From: Clostridia bacterium
GTDB lineage: Bacteria > Bacillota > Clostridia > Oscillospirales > Acutalibacteraceae
Reading direction: 5' to 3'
Assembly (NCBI GenBank): GCA_017399065.1
Contig: JAFQEL010000008.1
Location: forward strand, 28,252 to 92,251
Length of the DNA stretch: 64,000 bases
In this document: piece by piece, positions 1 to 9,513 of the stretch
Layout of the letters: the number at the start of each line of letters is the position of its first letter
Position numbering within the stretch: the stretch's first letter is position 1
Program-made: the position numbers and the translations under genes
The notes under the pieces: generated by a model
What the model was told of the DNA's origin: nothing
Seen by the model: only the letters and a program-made list of their open reading frames with translations
Databases searched by the model: none

Positions 1-63
1 ACGGATATTGGCTTGAATATTCCCATTAAATTGTAAAATATTTATTAATTTTTAATTATAATC

Positions 64-91
64 TTGATATTTATATTTTTTTTATTATAAT
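64..91 (+). promoter_or_regulatory. Probable sigma-A promoter of the PC4-like gene
   Basis: TTGATA at 64-69 and TATAAT at 86-91 are separated by 16 bases, in a very AT-rich leader ending in AAGGAGCG before the ATG at 147. The match is seen in the sequence; promoter activity is inferred. Confidence 0.6.
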
Positions 92-146
92 AAAAATAGC
101 TAAAAGTACGGATTCACCCTAAAATATACATAAGGAGCGAAAGCAA

Positions 147-368
147 ATGCCTGAATTTACTTACAACATAGTCGAAACACTTGGTGTCCTTTCCGAAACA
201 GCAAAGGGCTGGACAAAGGAACTCAACCTCATCAGCTGGAACAACAGAGAGCCTAAGCTCGACATCCGCGAGTGGGCACCCGAGCACGAGAAGATGGGCA
301 AGGGCGTTACTCTTACAGAGGAAGAGGCTAAGGAAATCCTCAAGATCCTCGCTCAGCGTTACAAATAA
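147..368 (+). CDS. YdbC/PC4-like small nucleic-acid-binding protein
   Basis: This 73-residue protein resembles the bacterial YdbC family, related to the eukaryotic PC4/p15 coactivator, a small beta-sheet fold that binds single-stranded nucleic acid. It has the family pattern: an N-terminal strand, a Trp-Thr-Lys-Glu-Leu-Asn segment, a Ser-Trp-Asn-Asn-Arg-Glu-Pro-Lys-Leu-Asp-Ile-Arg-Glu-Trp core and a C-terminal helix rich in Glu and Lys. The size is normal for the family. The start follows an AAGGAGCG ribosome site. It is monocistronic, with its own promoter and a strong terminator. The codon use is that of a well-expressed gene. The role in the cell is not established; transcription or ssDNA binding is inferred from the family. 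Confidence 0.85.
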   Translation: MPEFTYNIVETLGVLSETAKGWTKELNLISWNNREPKLDIREWAPEHEKMGKGVTLTEEEAKEILKILAQRYK

Positions 369-393
369 GTTTTTGGCATAATGCAATAAAAAC

Positions 394-440
394 AACTGCG
401 TAAGTGTACTTAAAGGTACGCTTAACGCAGTTTTGTTTTT
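394..440 (+). terminator. Rho-independent terminator of the PC4-like gene
   Basis: AACTGCGT pairs with ACGCAGTT around an imperfect stem (394-432), followed directly by TTTTGTTTTTTT. Confidence 0.85.
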
Positions 441-654
441 TTATGACGAAAATGATAATATTACGTTGCTACGAAAAAAGCACAACCCCTCTAAGAGTTG
501 GTTTGCTAAGGACATAAAAAGAGGTAATACGGATGATTTCCGTGTTGCCTATCATTTTTTAGCGCTTATGCCTTTTGTGATGAGCAAGTGCGCATTTCGT
601 TTTCGGTCAGCTTAAGTGATAGTATTGTCCCCGGACAATAGTGTTATTTTATTC
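441..654. other. Intergenic stretch, no convincing gene
   Basis: No supported gene lies here. A 60-codon frame (433-615, plus) begins inside the terminator hairpin, has no ribosome site and matches nothing I recognise. The stretch has local inverted motifs such as TTGTCC-CC-GGACAA near 625-640, and it leads into the hairpin repeat at 655. It may be decayed mobile-element or intergenic-repeat sequence. Confidence 0.4.
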
Positions 655-735
655 GCCTAAAAACTCGCGAAGCGAATAACACTGTGCGAAGCACAATAAA
701 CTGCAAAGCAATATAACTCGCCAAAGGCGAATATA
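655..735. repeat. GCGAAGC mini-hairpin intergenic repeat, copy 1
   Basis: This copy is nearly identical to 1258-1339. It holds consecutive tiny palindromes with a GAA loop (TCGC-GAA-GCGA, then TGTGC-GAA-GCACA), a CTGCAAAGCA variant, and an outer GCC-N-GGCGAAT end. GCGAAGC is known as an exceptionally stable DNA mini-hairpin. With copy 2 it brackets the AT-rich gene at 826-1170. Confidence 0.75.
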
Positions 736-737
736 AC

Positions 738-772
738 TAAAAAACTCCTTGAGATTTCTCAAGGAGTTTTTT
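738..772 (-). terminator. Terminator downstream of the small membrane protein gene
   Basis: A perfect stem AAAACTCCTTGAG / CTCAAGGAGTTTT has T-runs on both sides, so it can act in both directions. On the minus strand it ends the gene at 826-1170. Confidence 0.8.
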
Positions 773-825
773 AGACCTTACTTCCCAAATCTGAACCATA
801 AGAAAAATATTAACAGTGTTGATTT

Positions 826-1170
826 TTACCAAGCCCTGTCAGCAAACATATAGGCAACAAAGACTATAAATAATGTTAACAACAAATTAATTACAGTTAG
901 AATAATGCATTGTATTTTGTGTTCTTTTCCTTTAATACAAACACCGACATTATAACACAAAGAAATTGTGTTTATGATAATTATTATCGGAGTACCAACA
1001 AAAAACAACAAGAACAAAACACTTGAAAATATATCAAATATAGAATCCGCAATTGGCTTACCAATACTTACAAAATAGTCATATAAAGGTAAAAATCCAA
1101 ATGGCAATATGTAGAAAAGAGAAAATATTATATTGAAAATTGAATGCTTATAATAAGAAGTCTTATTCAT
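826..1170 (-). CDS. Small membrane protein of unknown function
   Basis: I do not recognise this 114-residue protein. It has three likely membrane segments: about residues 12-34 (Phe/Ile-rich), 42-66 and 82-108, with a short basic loop (CIKGKEHK) between the last two. The start is supported by a GAGGTGATT ribosome site just upstream. The gene is visibly more AT-rich than its neighbours and sits between two copies of a mini-hairpin repeat with its own terminator. It therefore looks like an acquired or mobile islet. A real gene is likely from the ribosome site and hydrophobic pattern; the function is unknown. Confidence 0.6.
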   Translation of the reverse strand: MNKTSYYKHSIFNIIFSLFYILPFGFLPLYDYFVSIGKPIADSIFDIFSSVLFLLFFVGTPIIIIINTISLCYNVGVCIKGKEHKIQCIILTVINLLLTLFIVFVAYMFADRAW

Positions 1171-1257
1171 ATAATCACCTCAAACTCATTGTATAACAAC
1201 AAATCTAAAAAGTCAAATCCGTTTGCCCGATGGGCGACATTGTTTTAGTGATATTCT

Positions 1258-1339
1258 GCCTAAAAACTCGCGAAGCGAATAACACTGTGCGAAGCACAAT
1301 ATCACTGCGAAGCAATATAACTCGCCTTATGGCGAATAA
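1258..1339. repeat. GCGAAGC mini-hairpin intergenic repeat, copy 2
   Basis: Second copy of the element at 655-735, in the same orientation. It shares more than 40 identical bases at the left end, and the right end has GCC-TTAT-GGCGAAT in place of GCC-AAA-GGCGAAT. The inner CTGCGAAGCAA unit is intact here. Confidence 0.75.
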
Positions 1340-1340
1340 A

Positions 1341-1371
1341 ACCGGCGTTGTATCCTTACGGGTACAACGCC
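1341..1371 (-). terminator. Probable terminator of the long leftward gene run ending in hemW
   Basis: GGCGTTGTA (1344-1352) pairs with TACAACGCC (1363-1371). On the minus strand the stem is followed by GGTTTTATT, shortly after the hemW stop codon. Confidence 0.6.
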
Positions 1372-1385
1372 TACGGGGTGCTTTT

Positions 1386-2495
1386 TTATTCCAGTAAATC
1401 TGCAATTATTGCGTTGGATACAAGGAAGCCTTCGGGGGTAAGGCTTATTGAGTTTTCGGTTAACTTTACCATACCGTTTTTCTCAAATTTCCTTGCTCTT
1501 TCAAGCATTTCGGGCGGTAAATCAAAGCCGAAACGGGCTTTGATATTTTCGCTTTTCAAGCCCTCTGCAAGCCTTAACCTGAGCATTACATACTCCTCAA
1601 AGCTGCCGCCGTCACCGTCCTGAACAGGCTTGGCTTTTTCGATAAATTTGTTGATATCACGCTCGAAATAAAACCGTTTTCCACCGATAAAGGAGTGCGC
1701 TGAAGCACCTAAACCGAGGTACTCGCGGCAATCCCAGTAAATGAGATTGTGACGGCTTTCATAGCCGGGCGCAGCAAAGTTTGATATCTCATACTGCTTG
1801 TAACCGTGCTCTTCAAGGCATTCGCAAGCGGCAAGATACATATCACAACATTCGTCCTCATCAGGCAGCTGCAGCAGCTTTTCGACCTTTTCAAACGGCG
1901 TGCCCTGCTCGATTTTAAGCAGGTAGCTGCTGACGTGTTTTGCACCGTTTTGAGCACAAAACTCAATGCTTTCTTTTATACTGTCTATGGTCTGATGCGG
2001 TATACCGAGCATAAGGTCAAGCGAAAAATTGTTGATATCTGCCGATTTGACAAGCTCTAAGGCACGCTTTACTTGCTCACGGTCAGCCTGCCTGCCGAGT
2101 GCTTTGCGCTCCTCGTCTACTGCAGACTGCATACCCATTGAGATACGGTTTGCACCTGCTTTTGCAAGTGTCTCCATATCTTTTAAGCTCCAGTTTCTGC
2201 ATAAATCCGACGGATTACATTCAACCGTAATTTCACAATCGGGGGTACGGCTGATTACGTTCAGTATATCGGTAAGCCTTTTACTGCCGAGTAAAGAGGG
2301 GGTGCCACCGCCGAAATATACGGTCGAAAAAGCACCGCCCACACGTTTATTATATAATATAATGTTTTTAATAATAGCATCTGTATATTGATCCTTAAGC
2401 TCGTCCGGTGCTACAAGCGAATAAAAATCGCAATAAGGGCACTTTGACGAGCAGAAGGGCACGTGAATATACAGACCCGGTAACTCAGTTGTCAT
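1386..2495 (-). CDS. hemW: HemW-like radical SAM heme chaperone
   Basis: Radical SAM protein of the HemW (formerly oxygen-independent coproporphyrinogen oxidase-like, YggW) family, thought to deliver heme to respiratory enzymes. The N-terminal [15 protein letters not shown] gives the CxxxCxxC iron-sulfur motif at about residues 15-22. It is followed by YFGGGTPS and the C-terminal HemN-like domain ([10 protein letters not shown]). Length, about 369 residues, is normal. A longer frame exists upstream inside lepA but lacks family similarity. The start at 2495 (or ATG at 2498) overlaps the lepA stop by about 11 bases, so translation is probably coupled. lepA-hemW adjacency is common in Firmicutes. 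Confidence 0.92.
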   Translation of the reverse strand: MTTELPGLYIHVPFCSSKCPYCDFYSLVAPDELKDQYTDAIIKNIILYNKRVGGAFSTVYFGGGTPSLLGSKRLTDILNVISRTPDCEITVECNPSDLCRNWSLKDMETLAKAGANRISMGMQSAVDEERKALGRQADREQVKRALELVKSADINNFSLDLMLGIPHQTIDSIKESIEFCAQNGAKHVSSYLLKIEQGTPFEKVEKLLQLPDEDECCDMYLAACECLEEHGYKQYEISNFAAPGYESRHNLIYWDCREYLGLGASAHSFIGGKRFYFERDINKFIEKAKPVQDGDGGSFEEYVMLRLRLAEGLKSENIKARFGFDLPPEMLERARKFEKNGMVKLTENSISLTPEGFLVSNAIIADLLE

Positions 2496-4299
2496 CATCA
2501 AGCTTGAGTACAGCCATAAACGCCTCCTGCGGCACTTCAACGGTACCGAACTGGCGCATACGCTTTTTACCTTCCTTCTGCTTTTCAAGTAGCTTTTTCT
2601 TTCGTGTTATATCGCCGCCGTAACACTTGGCAAGAACGTCTTTTCTCATCGCCTTGACGGTCTCACGTGCGATAACCTTGCCGCCGATTGCAATCTGAAT
2701 CGGTATTTCAAACATCTGACGCGGAATATTGTCCTTGAGCTTTTCGGCGATTTTTCTTGCTCTGCCGTAAGCTTTGTCGGAGTGAATAATAAATGACAGT
2801 GCATCAATTACGTCGCCGTTGAGAAGTACGTCAAGCTTGACAAGCTTTGAGGGCTGATACTGAGCCAGCTCATAGTCAAACGAAGCGTAGCCTCTGGTAC
2901 GTGATTTGAGTGTGTCAAAGAAATCGTAAATAATTTCATTGAGCGGAAGCTCATAGTGGATGTCAACACGGTCGCTTGAAATATAGGTCATATCCTTGAA
3001 CGTGCCGCGTCTGTCCTGACAAAGCTCCATAATTGCACCTACATAGTCGTTTGGTGCATAGATATGTGCGTTTGTCATTGGCTCCTCGCAGTCTGTAATG
3101 ATTGCAGGGTCTGGATAATTCGTCGGGTTATCAATCTCAAGGATTGAGCCGTCGGATGTGTGAATTTTATAAATAACGCTCGGCACCGTTGTAACAAGGT
3201 CGAGGTTATATTCACGCTCGAGTCGCTCCTGGATTATTTCAAGGTGGAGCAGACCGAGGAAGCCACAGCGGAAACCGAAGCCGAGAGCTCCGGATGTTTC
3301 GGGCTCGTATGAGAGAGCGGCATCGTTGAGCTGTAATTTTTGCAGTGCATCACGAAGTGACTCGTAATCTGCACCGTCTGCGGGATAGATACCGCAGAAC
3401 ACCATCGGGTTTACCTTTCGATAGCCGGGCAACGGCTCGGTTGCAGGATTTTCTGTAGTAGTTACTGTGTCACCTACACGTGCATCACTGACTGTCTTGA
3501 TAGATGCGGTGATATAACCTACTTCGCCTGCAGTAAGTTCATCGGTAGGCTCGAGTGAGGTGGCACGCATATAGCCGACCTCGACAACGTTGAACTGTGC
3601 ACCTGTTGCCATCATACGCATTGTATCGCCGGCTTTGATTTTACCGTCCATAACACGCACATAAACAATAACGCCGCGGTAGCTGTCGTAAATTGAGTCA
3701 AAGATAAGTGCACGAAGCGGCAGGTTTTCGTTTGCCGTCGGTGCAGGAATATCCTGTACAATACGTTCAAGCACCTGCTCTACGTTTTCGCCTGTTTTTG
3801 CGGAAACTCGGGGTGCATTGGAGCAATCAAGACCGATTATGTCTTCAACCTCTGCCGCAACACGCTCAGGGTCTGCGGCAGGCAGGTCGATTTTATTGAT
3901 TACGGGTACAAGCTCAAGGTCGTGGTCAAGAGCGAGATATGTGTTGGCAAGTGTCTGTGCCTCAATACCCTGTGATGCATCAACGATAAGCACCGCTCCG
4001 TCACACGCTGCAAGTGAACGTGAAACCTCATAGTTGAAGTCAACGTGACCTGGTGTGTCGATAAGGTTGAGTTCGTACTCCTGACCGTCTTTTGCCGTAT
4101 AGTTGAGCTTTACGGCGTGAGCCTTGATTGTGATTCCACGCTCACGCTCAAGGTCCATATTGTCAAGAAGCTGTGCTGTCATATCACGCTTTGCAACGGA
4201 GTCTGTCAGCTCAAGCAACCTGTCGGCAAGTGTTGACTTACCGTGGTCAATATGAGCAATGATAGAAAAGTTTCGTATATTTTCCTTGGGTACTGACAA
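2485..4299 (-). CDS. lepA: Elongation factor 4 (LepA)
   Basis: Ribosome-associated GTPase that back-translocates or remodels stalled ribosomes. [16 protein letters not shown] holds the P-loop, DTPGHVDF is G3 and NKIDLP is G4. The EF-Tu domain 2-like, EF-G domain V-like and LepA-specific C-terminal domains follow, and the length near 604 residues is typical. The start is non-ATG. A GTG at 4308 lies inside the AGAGG ribosome site, so the TTG at 4299, seven bases downstream of that site and giving the usual short [12 protein letters not shown]-terminus, is preferred. It lies 12 bases after the membrane protein gene and overlaps hemW. Confidence 0.97.
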   Translation of the reverse strand: MSVPKENIRNFSIIAHIDHGKSTLADRLLELTDSVAKRDMTAQLLDNMDLERERGITIKAHAVKLNYTAKDGQEYELNLIDTPGHVDFNYEVSRSLAACDGAVLIVDASQGIEAQTLANTYLALDHDLELVPVINKIDLPAADPERVAAEVEDIIGLDCSNAPRVSAKTGENVEQVLERIVQDIPAPTANENLPLRALIFDSIYDSYRGVIVYVRVMDGKIKAGDTMRMMATGAQFNVVEVGYMRATSLEPTDELTAGEVGYITASIKTVSDARVGDTVTTTENPATEPLPGYRKVNPMVFCGIYPADGADYESLRDALQKLQLNDAALSYEPETSGALGFGFRCGFLGLLHLEIIQERLEREYNLDLVTTVPSVIYKIHTSDGSILEIDNPTNYPDPAIITDCEEPMTNAHIYAPNDYVGAIMELCQDRRGTFKDMTYISSDRVDIHYELPLNEIIYDFFDTLKSRTRGYASFDYELAQYQPSKLVKLDVLLNGDVIDALSFIIHSDKAYGRARKIAEKLKDNIPRQMFEIPIQIAIGGKVIARETVKAMRKDVLAKCYGGDITRKKKLLEKQKEGKKRMRQFGTVEVPQEAFMAVLKLDDDN

Positions 4300-4311
4300 A
4301 GAGTTCACCTC

Positions 4312-4986
4312 TTAATTATGTTTCTTTTTGGGCTGCTTTTTCTGTTTGGGCATTTTATGCTCATCCATATCGATGAATATAAATGCAGCAGTCCAGAGTG
4401 CGACAAAGAGAAAGATAAAGAGTACTGCCACTGTGGCATCGGTAAGCTGTAATACCTTAAGTTGACCAATGAGATTGACAAGACCGCCTGCACCAAAAAG
4501 GCCGGCGATTTGTGCAATTAAAGATTCAGAATCGGTAAGTGCAGTGTTGATGATTGTTTCAAGACCCACGGTGCCGTCAGCGATAAGCGAAGTCATATGG
4601 TTGAAGGAAGCCATAAGACCTATTGTGCTTGCCGCACCGAAAAGGCTGAGACCGAGGTTGACCTTGCGCGCGTTTGTAAGTGCCGAGCAGAAAAATACTG
4701 AGAGTATGGCTACCAGCATAAGTGCAAGAAAAACAAGCGTTACTATAGCAGGTGTCTTTAACGGAGCGAGAACCTCAGCCATCTTTTCTGAAAGCTCCAA
4801 TTTACCGTCAAGGTCTATGGTCTTATCTTTAAAGAAATTGTAAATCTGATTTATAGAGAAGGAATCGTCGAAGAGACCTTCTACAAAACCGAGCTCAATA
4901 CCTATATGGATAAGCTTCAGAAACCATAGTGCAGGGAAGGTGAGAAGTGCTGCGATAGCGGCAATAACTCTGTAAACTATTTTCAT
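4312..4986 (-). CDS. Polytopic membrane protein of unknown function
   Basis: I do not recognise this family. From the ATG at 4986 (ribosome site AGCAGGT) the product has about 224 residues. Likely membrane segments are at residues 5-25, 75-100, 108-128 (weak), 150-168 (weak) and 185-208. A loop between the first two is rich in acidic and polar residues (TIDLDGKLELSEKMAE), and a short lysine-rich cytoplasmic tail ends the protein. A longer frame begins at 5031 inside glnS but has no better start. It lies between glnS (19-base gap) and lepA (12-base gap), so it is co-transcribed with translation genes. No function is inferred. Confidence 0.75.
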   Translation of the reverse strand: MKIVYRVIAAIAALLTFPALWFLKLIHIGIELGFVEGLFDDSFSINQIYNFFKDKTIDLDGKLELSEKMAEVLAPLKTPAIVTLVFLALMLVAILSVFFCSALTNARKVNLGLSLFGAASTIGLMASFNHMTSLIADGTVGLETIINTALTDSESLIAQIAGLFGAGGLVNLIGQLKVLQLTDATVAVLFIFLFVALWTAAFIFIDMDEHKMPKQKKQPKKKHN

Positions 4987-5005
4987 TTTATTTACCTGCT
5001 TTCTC

Positions 5006-6646
5006 TTATTTCCAAGATGAGTTAAGAGCAACGGTGCGGTTGAAGATAAGGTTATCTTCTGTTGAATCCTTATCTACACAGTAGTAGCCCTGACGCATAA
5101 ACTGGAATGTGTCGCCTGCCTTGAGGTCTTTGAGACCGCCCTCAATCTTACAGCCCTTGAGCACTTTGAGAGAATCGGGGTTGAGGTCAGCATCGCTCTC
5201 GGGTGTTTCAACGTTGTAAAGTCTGTCATAAAGGCGTACTTCTGCTTCGATGCAGTCATCTGCGCTTACCCAGTGAAGTGTGCCCTTTACCTTACGGCCG
5301 TCGGGTGAATTACCGCCCTTACTTGCGGGGTCATACGTGCAGTGCAGGCAGGTTACGTTGCCGTCATCGTCTGCCTCATAGCCTGTGCAGGTTACGAAGT
5401 ATGCACCCTTGAGTCTTACCTCGTTGCCGGGGAAGAGGCGGAAATATTTCTTTATGGGCTCAACCATAAAGTCATCACGCTCAACAAAAAGATTGCGTGA
5501 GAAAGTTACTTCACGCTTGCCGAGCTCGGGCTTATCGGGGTTAACTTCAACCTCAATTGTCTCTGTCTGACCCTCGGGATAGTTGTCGATAACAACCTTG
5601 AGAGGATCAAGAACAGCCATTGCACGGGGTGCGTTTGCATTAAGCTCGTCACGTACACAAGCTTCGAGAAGACCGTAGTCAACAACGCTGTAAGCCTTGG
5701 AAACGCCGACTCTGTTGATGAATTCACGTACTGCAGCAGCAGGGTAGCCTCTGCGGCGCATACCGCAAAGAGTTACCATTCTGGGGTCATCCCAGCCGCT
5801 GACAATGCCCTTTTCAACAAGCTCAAGGCATTTACGCTTACTCGTCTGGCAGTAATTTACGTTAAGACGTGCAAACTCAATCTGTCTGGGCGGCTCTTCA
5901 AAGCCGATCTGCTCAAGGAACCAGTTATAAAGAGGTCTGTGATTTTCAAACTCAAGTGAGCAGAGTGAATATGTTACCTTCTCCTTTGCATCAGAGAGAG
6001 GATGGGCAAAGTCATACATCGGGTATACGCACCACTTGTCACCTGTCTGATGATGGCTGACGTGAGCGATACGGTAGATAACAGGGTCACGCATATTGAT
6101 ATTGGGCGAAGCCATATCGATTTTAGCTCTGAGTACACGCTCGCCGTTTGCGAATTCGCCGTTTGTCATACGTGCGAAAAGATCAAGGTTTTCTTCGACA
6201 GAACGGTCGCGGTAGGGGCTGTTTTTGCCGGGCTCGGTAAGTGTGCCGCGGTATTCTCTGATTTCGTCTGCACTAAGGTCGCAGACGTATGCCTTGCCGT
6301 CTTTGATGAGCTTGATTGCACACTCATAAATAAAATCAAAGTAGCTTGAAGCGTAGAGACACTCATTCCACTTGAAGCCGAGCCATTCGATATCTTCCTT
6401 GATAGCGTCAACGTACTCTACGTCTTCCTTTGAGGGGTTGGTATCGTCAAGACGGAGGTTACATACGCCGCCGTATTTTTCAGCTGTGCTGAAGTCTATG
6501 CATATAGCCTTTGCGTGGCCGATATGAAGGTAGCCGTTGGGCTCCGGGGGAAAACGGGTCTGCACTCTCGTGTTGACGCCTGCGGCAAGGTCTTCATCGA
6601 TAAAATCGTGAATGAAATTTGATACTGATACTTTTTCTTCTTCCAT
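5006..6646 (-). CDS. glnS: Glutamine--tRNA ligase
   Basis: Class Ib aminoacyl-tRNA synthetase that charges tRNA-Gln with glutamine. [16 protein letters not shown] carries the HIGH motif. NLRLDDTNP is the typical GlnRS segment, and the KMSKS-equivalent is QTSKRK followed by GWDDPRM. The C-terminal beta-barrel anticodon domains are present, and the length of 546 residues fits bacterial GlnRS. A GGAGGT ribosome site precedes the ATG. It lies 19 bases downstream of gltX. GlnRS is patchily distributed in Clostridia, many of which use GatCAB instead, so the gene is a probable ancient transfer typical of this lineage. Confidence 0.96.
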   Translation of the reverse strand: MEEEKVSVSNFIHDFIDEDLAAGVNTRVQTRFPPEPNGYLHIGHAKAICIDFSTAEKYGGVCNLRLDDTNPSKEDVEYVDAIKEDIEWLGFKWNECLYASSYFDFIYECAIKLIKDGKAYVCDLSADEIREYRGTLTEPGKNSPYRDRSVEENLDLFARMTNGEFANGERVLRAKIDMASPNINMRDPVIYRIAHVSHHQTGDKWCVYPMYDFAHPLSDAKEKVTYSLCSLEFENHRPLYNWFLEQIGFEEPPRQIEFARLNVNYCQTSKRKCLELVEKGIVSGWDDPRMVTLCGMRRRGYPAAAVREFINRVGVSKAYSVVDYGLLEACVRDELNANAPRAMAVLDPLKVVIDNYPEGQTETIEVEVNPDKPELGKREVTFSRNLFVERDDFMVEPIKKYFRLFPGNEVRLKGAYFVTCTGYEADDDGNVTCLHCTYDPASKGGNSPDGRKVKGTLHWVSADDCIEAEVRLYDRLYNVETPESDADLNPDSLKVLKGCKIEGGLKDLKAGDTFQFMRQGYYCVDKDSTEDNLIFNRTVALNSSWK

Positions 6647-6665
6647 TGTTAGTTACCTCCGTATA

Positions 6666-8327
6666 TTAAAGAGTTGAAATAGCGTTGTTGATTCTTGCGG
6701 TTACCTCATCTTTGCCCAGAAGCTGCATGATTGCACACAGGTCGGGTGTGTTGGAACGTGATGTAACTGCCATTCGGATTACACCCGAAACATCGCCTAC
6801 GTGGCCTTTGTATGCATCGGGATTTTTCTTGTATTCCTTGACGTTGGGTGTGAAGCCGAGAGGCTCGCACATTTCTTTAATCTTTGCAAACCATGCATCC
6901 TTATCGTCTGCAGGGTCATAGATTTCGAGATATTTGTTGAGTATTGCCTTTATATCATCTGCCGAAAGTTTTTCGTCAAATTTAACGTCGGCAGTATAAA
7001 GTTCGTTAAAGAAGTAGCTGACAAATGCCTTGACTTCGCTCCACTTTGCAATATCCTTACGAGGTTTGGGCCCCTCGCGGTCAATATTGAGCACTGCTGT
7101 AGAGAATGCAGGGTCAGCTGTGAAAATTCTGTTAAAGTCTGCGTCGAATTCTGCAGACCATTTTGCAACGTTTTCGTAAACCTCGGCGGCACTCATAACA
7201 GAGATTACGTTTTTGCTTACGTCGTTGAGTTTGACGAGGTCAAACAGACAGCCGCTTATGCTCATCTTCTTGAGGTTGAAGGGGAATTTGGAAATATCCT
7301 CCTTCGGGTTTGCTCTTCTCCAGTCCTCAAAGTTGGAGTTGATGAGGGTTAGGAGATATTCAAGTACGCTCTCCTTCGGGAAGCCTTCTTCGACAAAGTA
7401 GCCAACTGCTGCTTCGGGATCCTTGCGTTTTGAAAGCTTGCGCTTGTCGCCTGTTTCTTCGTCTATCTTAAGCACCTGCGGTGTGTGTGCAAACTTTGGA
7501 AGTTTATAACCGCAGGCTCTGAAGAGCTCTATGTGCTTGGGTACGGATGAAATCCATTCCTCACCACGGATTACGTGAGTTGTTCTCATAAAGTGGTCGT
7601 CACATACGTGTGCAAAGTGGTATGTGGGGATTCCGTCTGACTTAAGAAGAACCTCGTCAATTATATTTTCGGGCATTTCAATCTTGCCCTTGATAACGTC
7701 GTCAAATGCGATACGCTTGTTTTCATCACCTGATGAACGCAGACGGATAACGTAGCTTTCACCTGCATTGATTCTTCTTTCCTGCTCCTCAAAGCTCATA
7801 TCACGGCATTTTGCGTATTTGCCGAAGTAGCCCTTGATGAGTGCACCGTCACTCTCCTGATTCTCTCTGAGTGCGGTAAGCTCGTCCGCAGTACAGAAAC
7901 AAGGGTAGGCGAGACCTTTTTCAACAAGACTCTTTGCTATTGTCTGATATATTTCGGCACGCTGGCTCTGTGTATAAGGTCCGTATGCACCTTTTTCTGT
8001 GCCGAAGCCAGTTACGCCTTCGGTAAATTCAACGCCGAAGTACTCGAAGCCCTTGATGATTGCGGAAACACCGTCGTCAACCTCTCGCTTCTTGTCGGTG
8101 TCCTCAATTCTAAGGAATGATACACCGCCCGTAGTACGAGCAGTAAGTATATCAACAAGTGCACCGAAGAAGCCGCCCATATGCAGATAACCTGTGGGGC
8201 TGGGAGCGAAACGTGTTACCCTTGCACCCTCAGGCAGATTTCTCGGGGGATAGATTGCTTCGTAATCCTCAGGTGTTTTGGTAATGTGCGGGAATAAAAG
8301 CTGTGCAAGTTTTTCATTGTTAGTCAT
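6666..8327 (-). CDS. gltX: Glutamate--tRNA ligase
   Basis: Charges tRNA-Glu with glutamate. The N-terminus has RFAPSPTGYLHMGG (HIGH-like motif, HMGG variant) and FLRIEDTD. KRKLSKRKDPEA is the KMSKS motif, and a helical anticodon-binding domain follows. At 553 residues it is somewhat longer than the usual bacterial enzyme (about 480-500), with extra length in the C-terminal half. The start has an AAAGGT ribosome site. It is directly followed by glnS, so the two paralogous synthetases are co-expressed. Whether it also mischarges tRNA-Gln cannot be seen from sequence. Confidence 0.95.
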   Translation of the reverse strand: MTNNEKLAQLLFPHITKTPEDYEAIYPPRNLPEGARVTRFAPSPTGYLHMGGFFGALVDILTARTTGGVSFLRIEDTDKKREVDDGVSAIIKGFEYFGVEFTEGVTGFGTEKGAYGPYTQSQRAEIYQTIAKSLVEKGLAYPCFCTADELTALRENQESDGALIKGYFGKYAKCRDMSFEEQERRINAGESYVIRLRSSGDENKRIAFDDVIKGKIEMPENIIDEVLLKSDGIPTYHFAHVCDDHFMRTTHVIRGEEWISSVPKHIELFRACGYKLPKFAHTPQVLKIDEETGDKRKLSKRKDPEAAVGYFVEEGFPKESVLEYLLTLINSNFEDWRRANPKEDISKFPFNLKKMSISGCLFDLVKLNDVSKNVISVMSAAEVYENVAKWSAEFDADFNRIFTADPAFSTAVLNIDREGPKPRKDIAKWSEVKAFVSYFFNELYTADVKFDEKLSADDIKAILNKYLEIYDPADDKDAWFAKIKEMCEPLGFTPNVKEYKKNPDAYKGHVGDVSGVIRMAVTSRSNTPDLCAIMQLLGKDEVTARINNAISTL

Positions 8328-8335
8328 TTCTATAG

Positions 8336-8683
8336 TTACCTTTCAAAGTTTGAAATCTCAGTGTGTTTTATATTCGGGGCGTAGTTGTAGCCTTTTTGTT
8401 CAGGTCTTTGCTTGCGTGCAGCGTTTTGCCTGCGGTACAGTATAAGCACTGTCAGTGCACCTGCAACCAGACCGATTACAGGCGGTATCGGTGAAAGCTC
8501 GTTATACCATTGCCCTTCATCTTTTTCTTCGGGAAATACTACGGTATCGTAATAATCCTGTTCAAATTCATAGTAGTTGTCGTACTCTTCATAAAACTCG
8601 TCGCCGGTTTCGGCGAATGAGGTGAAGCTTACTGATGTTATCATAAACACTGCAACTGCAATATATAACACTTTCTTTATCAT
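8336..8683 (-). CDS. Small exported membrane-anchored protein, unknown
   Basis: This product of about 115 residues starts at an ATG that overlaps the previous stop codon (ATGA), with GGTGGTGA as ribosome site. It has an N-terminal signal peptide (KKVLYIAVAVFMITSVSFTSFA, cleavage after FA-ET likely). A strongly acidic and Tyr-rich extracellular stretch (EFYEEYDNYYEFEQDYYD) follows, then one membrane segment (about 72-90) and a basic cytoplasmic tail. It is translationally coupled to the zinc-ribbon gene, so a shared complex is plausible. I do not recognise the family. Confidence 0.7.
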   Translation of the reverse strand: MIKKVLYIAVAVFMITSVSFTSFAETGDEFYEEYDNYYEFEQDYYDTVVFPEEKDEGQWYNELSPIPPVIGLVAGALTVLILYRRQNAARKQRPEQKGYNYAPNIKHTEISNFER

Positions 8684-9513
8684 AATCCGTTCACCACCAT
8701 CCATATAAGTTCACCGATAAGAGTGCATCCTGCGGCTATACCGCCAAAAATTGCGAGAGCTTTTTTTATGCTCGCGGGCGGCTCGCCGACAATTCTGCCG
8801 GTCTGCCCGTTTATGAATATATGGTCGGTGTATCCGTTTGAGAGGTTGCTGAGTATCCATACGGGTACAAGTACCGTTTTGCTGTTTTCTTTTTTATCAA
8901 TCAGTTGACATGTTATAACCTTACGGATGGTTTTGCGGTCACCGAGTGATTCTAACGCTTCTTTTATTGAAGCACCTTCAAGCTCGTCAAAGCAAAGATC
9001 CATTGAAAAACCGGACGGCTTTTCAAACGGGATTGATGCGTAGGTATCGTCGTAGGCGACGGTACGGCTGAAATCATACTCGCCGAGCAGACGGAAAAGG
9101 TATTCGTCAAACATACGGCTCTGACAGATGTTTGCTCCGGACGATTCGGATTTTATCTGCTTGGATTTTTCGTTGCCCGAGTTTTCAAGCACGGTCACTT
9201 CGGTTGTGACCTGTATGTCTGCTACTCTTACCGGAATGTACACTTCACGTATAAAACCGCTTTTTACTTTTTGAGATAAAGCAGCTGACGAAAGAGGTCT
9301 CTGAGACAGGTGACGTAAAAGAATCTGCTTTGCTTGTGCTTTGCTGACCTCAAACGGCAATATAAGCTCCGGTGCAGCAGTATCATCAAAATCCTCTGCC
9401 ATAAGGGCAGGTGCACCGCAGAAACGGCAGTATGTGTCTGAAGATTTATTTAATGTTATAAGCTCAATACCGCAGTTGCGGCATTTGCAGCCGTGTATTT
9501 TATCTGCGTTCAT
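8680..9513 (-). CDS. TFIIB-type zinc-ribbon protein with C-terminal membrane anchor
   Basis: The 277-residue protein begins with a zinc ribbon, Cys11-x2-Cys14 and Cys29-x2-Cys32, followed by the LPFEVSKAQAKQIL segment typical of bacterial proteins annotated as TFIIB-type zinc-ribbon proteins. A mixed alpha/beta domain follows, with strands such as REVYIPVRVADI and KTVLVPVWIL. One membrane helix lies at about 252-274. The ribosome site AGAGGTGAC lies inside the end of the GDPD gene, whose stop it overlaps by 14 bases. The molecular role is unknown; a membrane-associated assembly or regulatory role would be speculation. Confidence 0.75.
   Translation of the reverse strand: MNADKIHGCKCRNCGIELITLNKSSDTYCRFCGAPALMAEDFDDTAAPELILPFEVSKAQAKQILLRHLSQRPLSSAALSQKVKSGFIREVYIPVRVADIQVTTEVTVLENSGNEKSKQIKSESSGANICQSRMFDEYLFRLLGEYDFSRTVAYDDTYASIPFEKPSGFSMDLCFDELEGASIKEALESLGDRKTIRKVITCQLIDKKENSKTVLVPVWILSNLSNGYTDHIFINGQTGRIVGEPPASIKKALAIFGGIAAGCTLIGELIWMVVNGL

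Noticed and set aside
433..615. 60-codon frame on the plus strand downstream of the PC4-like gene
   Set aside because: It starts inside the terminator hairpin, has no ribosome site and shows no family similarity.
655..1339. A CRISPR array from the regularly repeated GCGAAGC units
   Set aside because: Units are tiny palindromes in tandem without unique spacers of constant length, and only two large copies exist with a gene between them.
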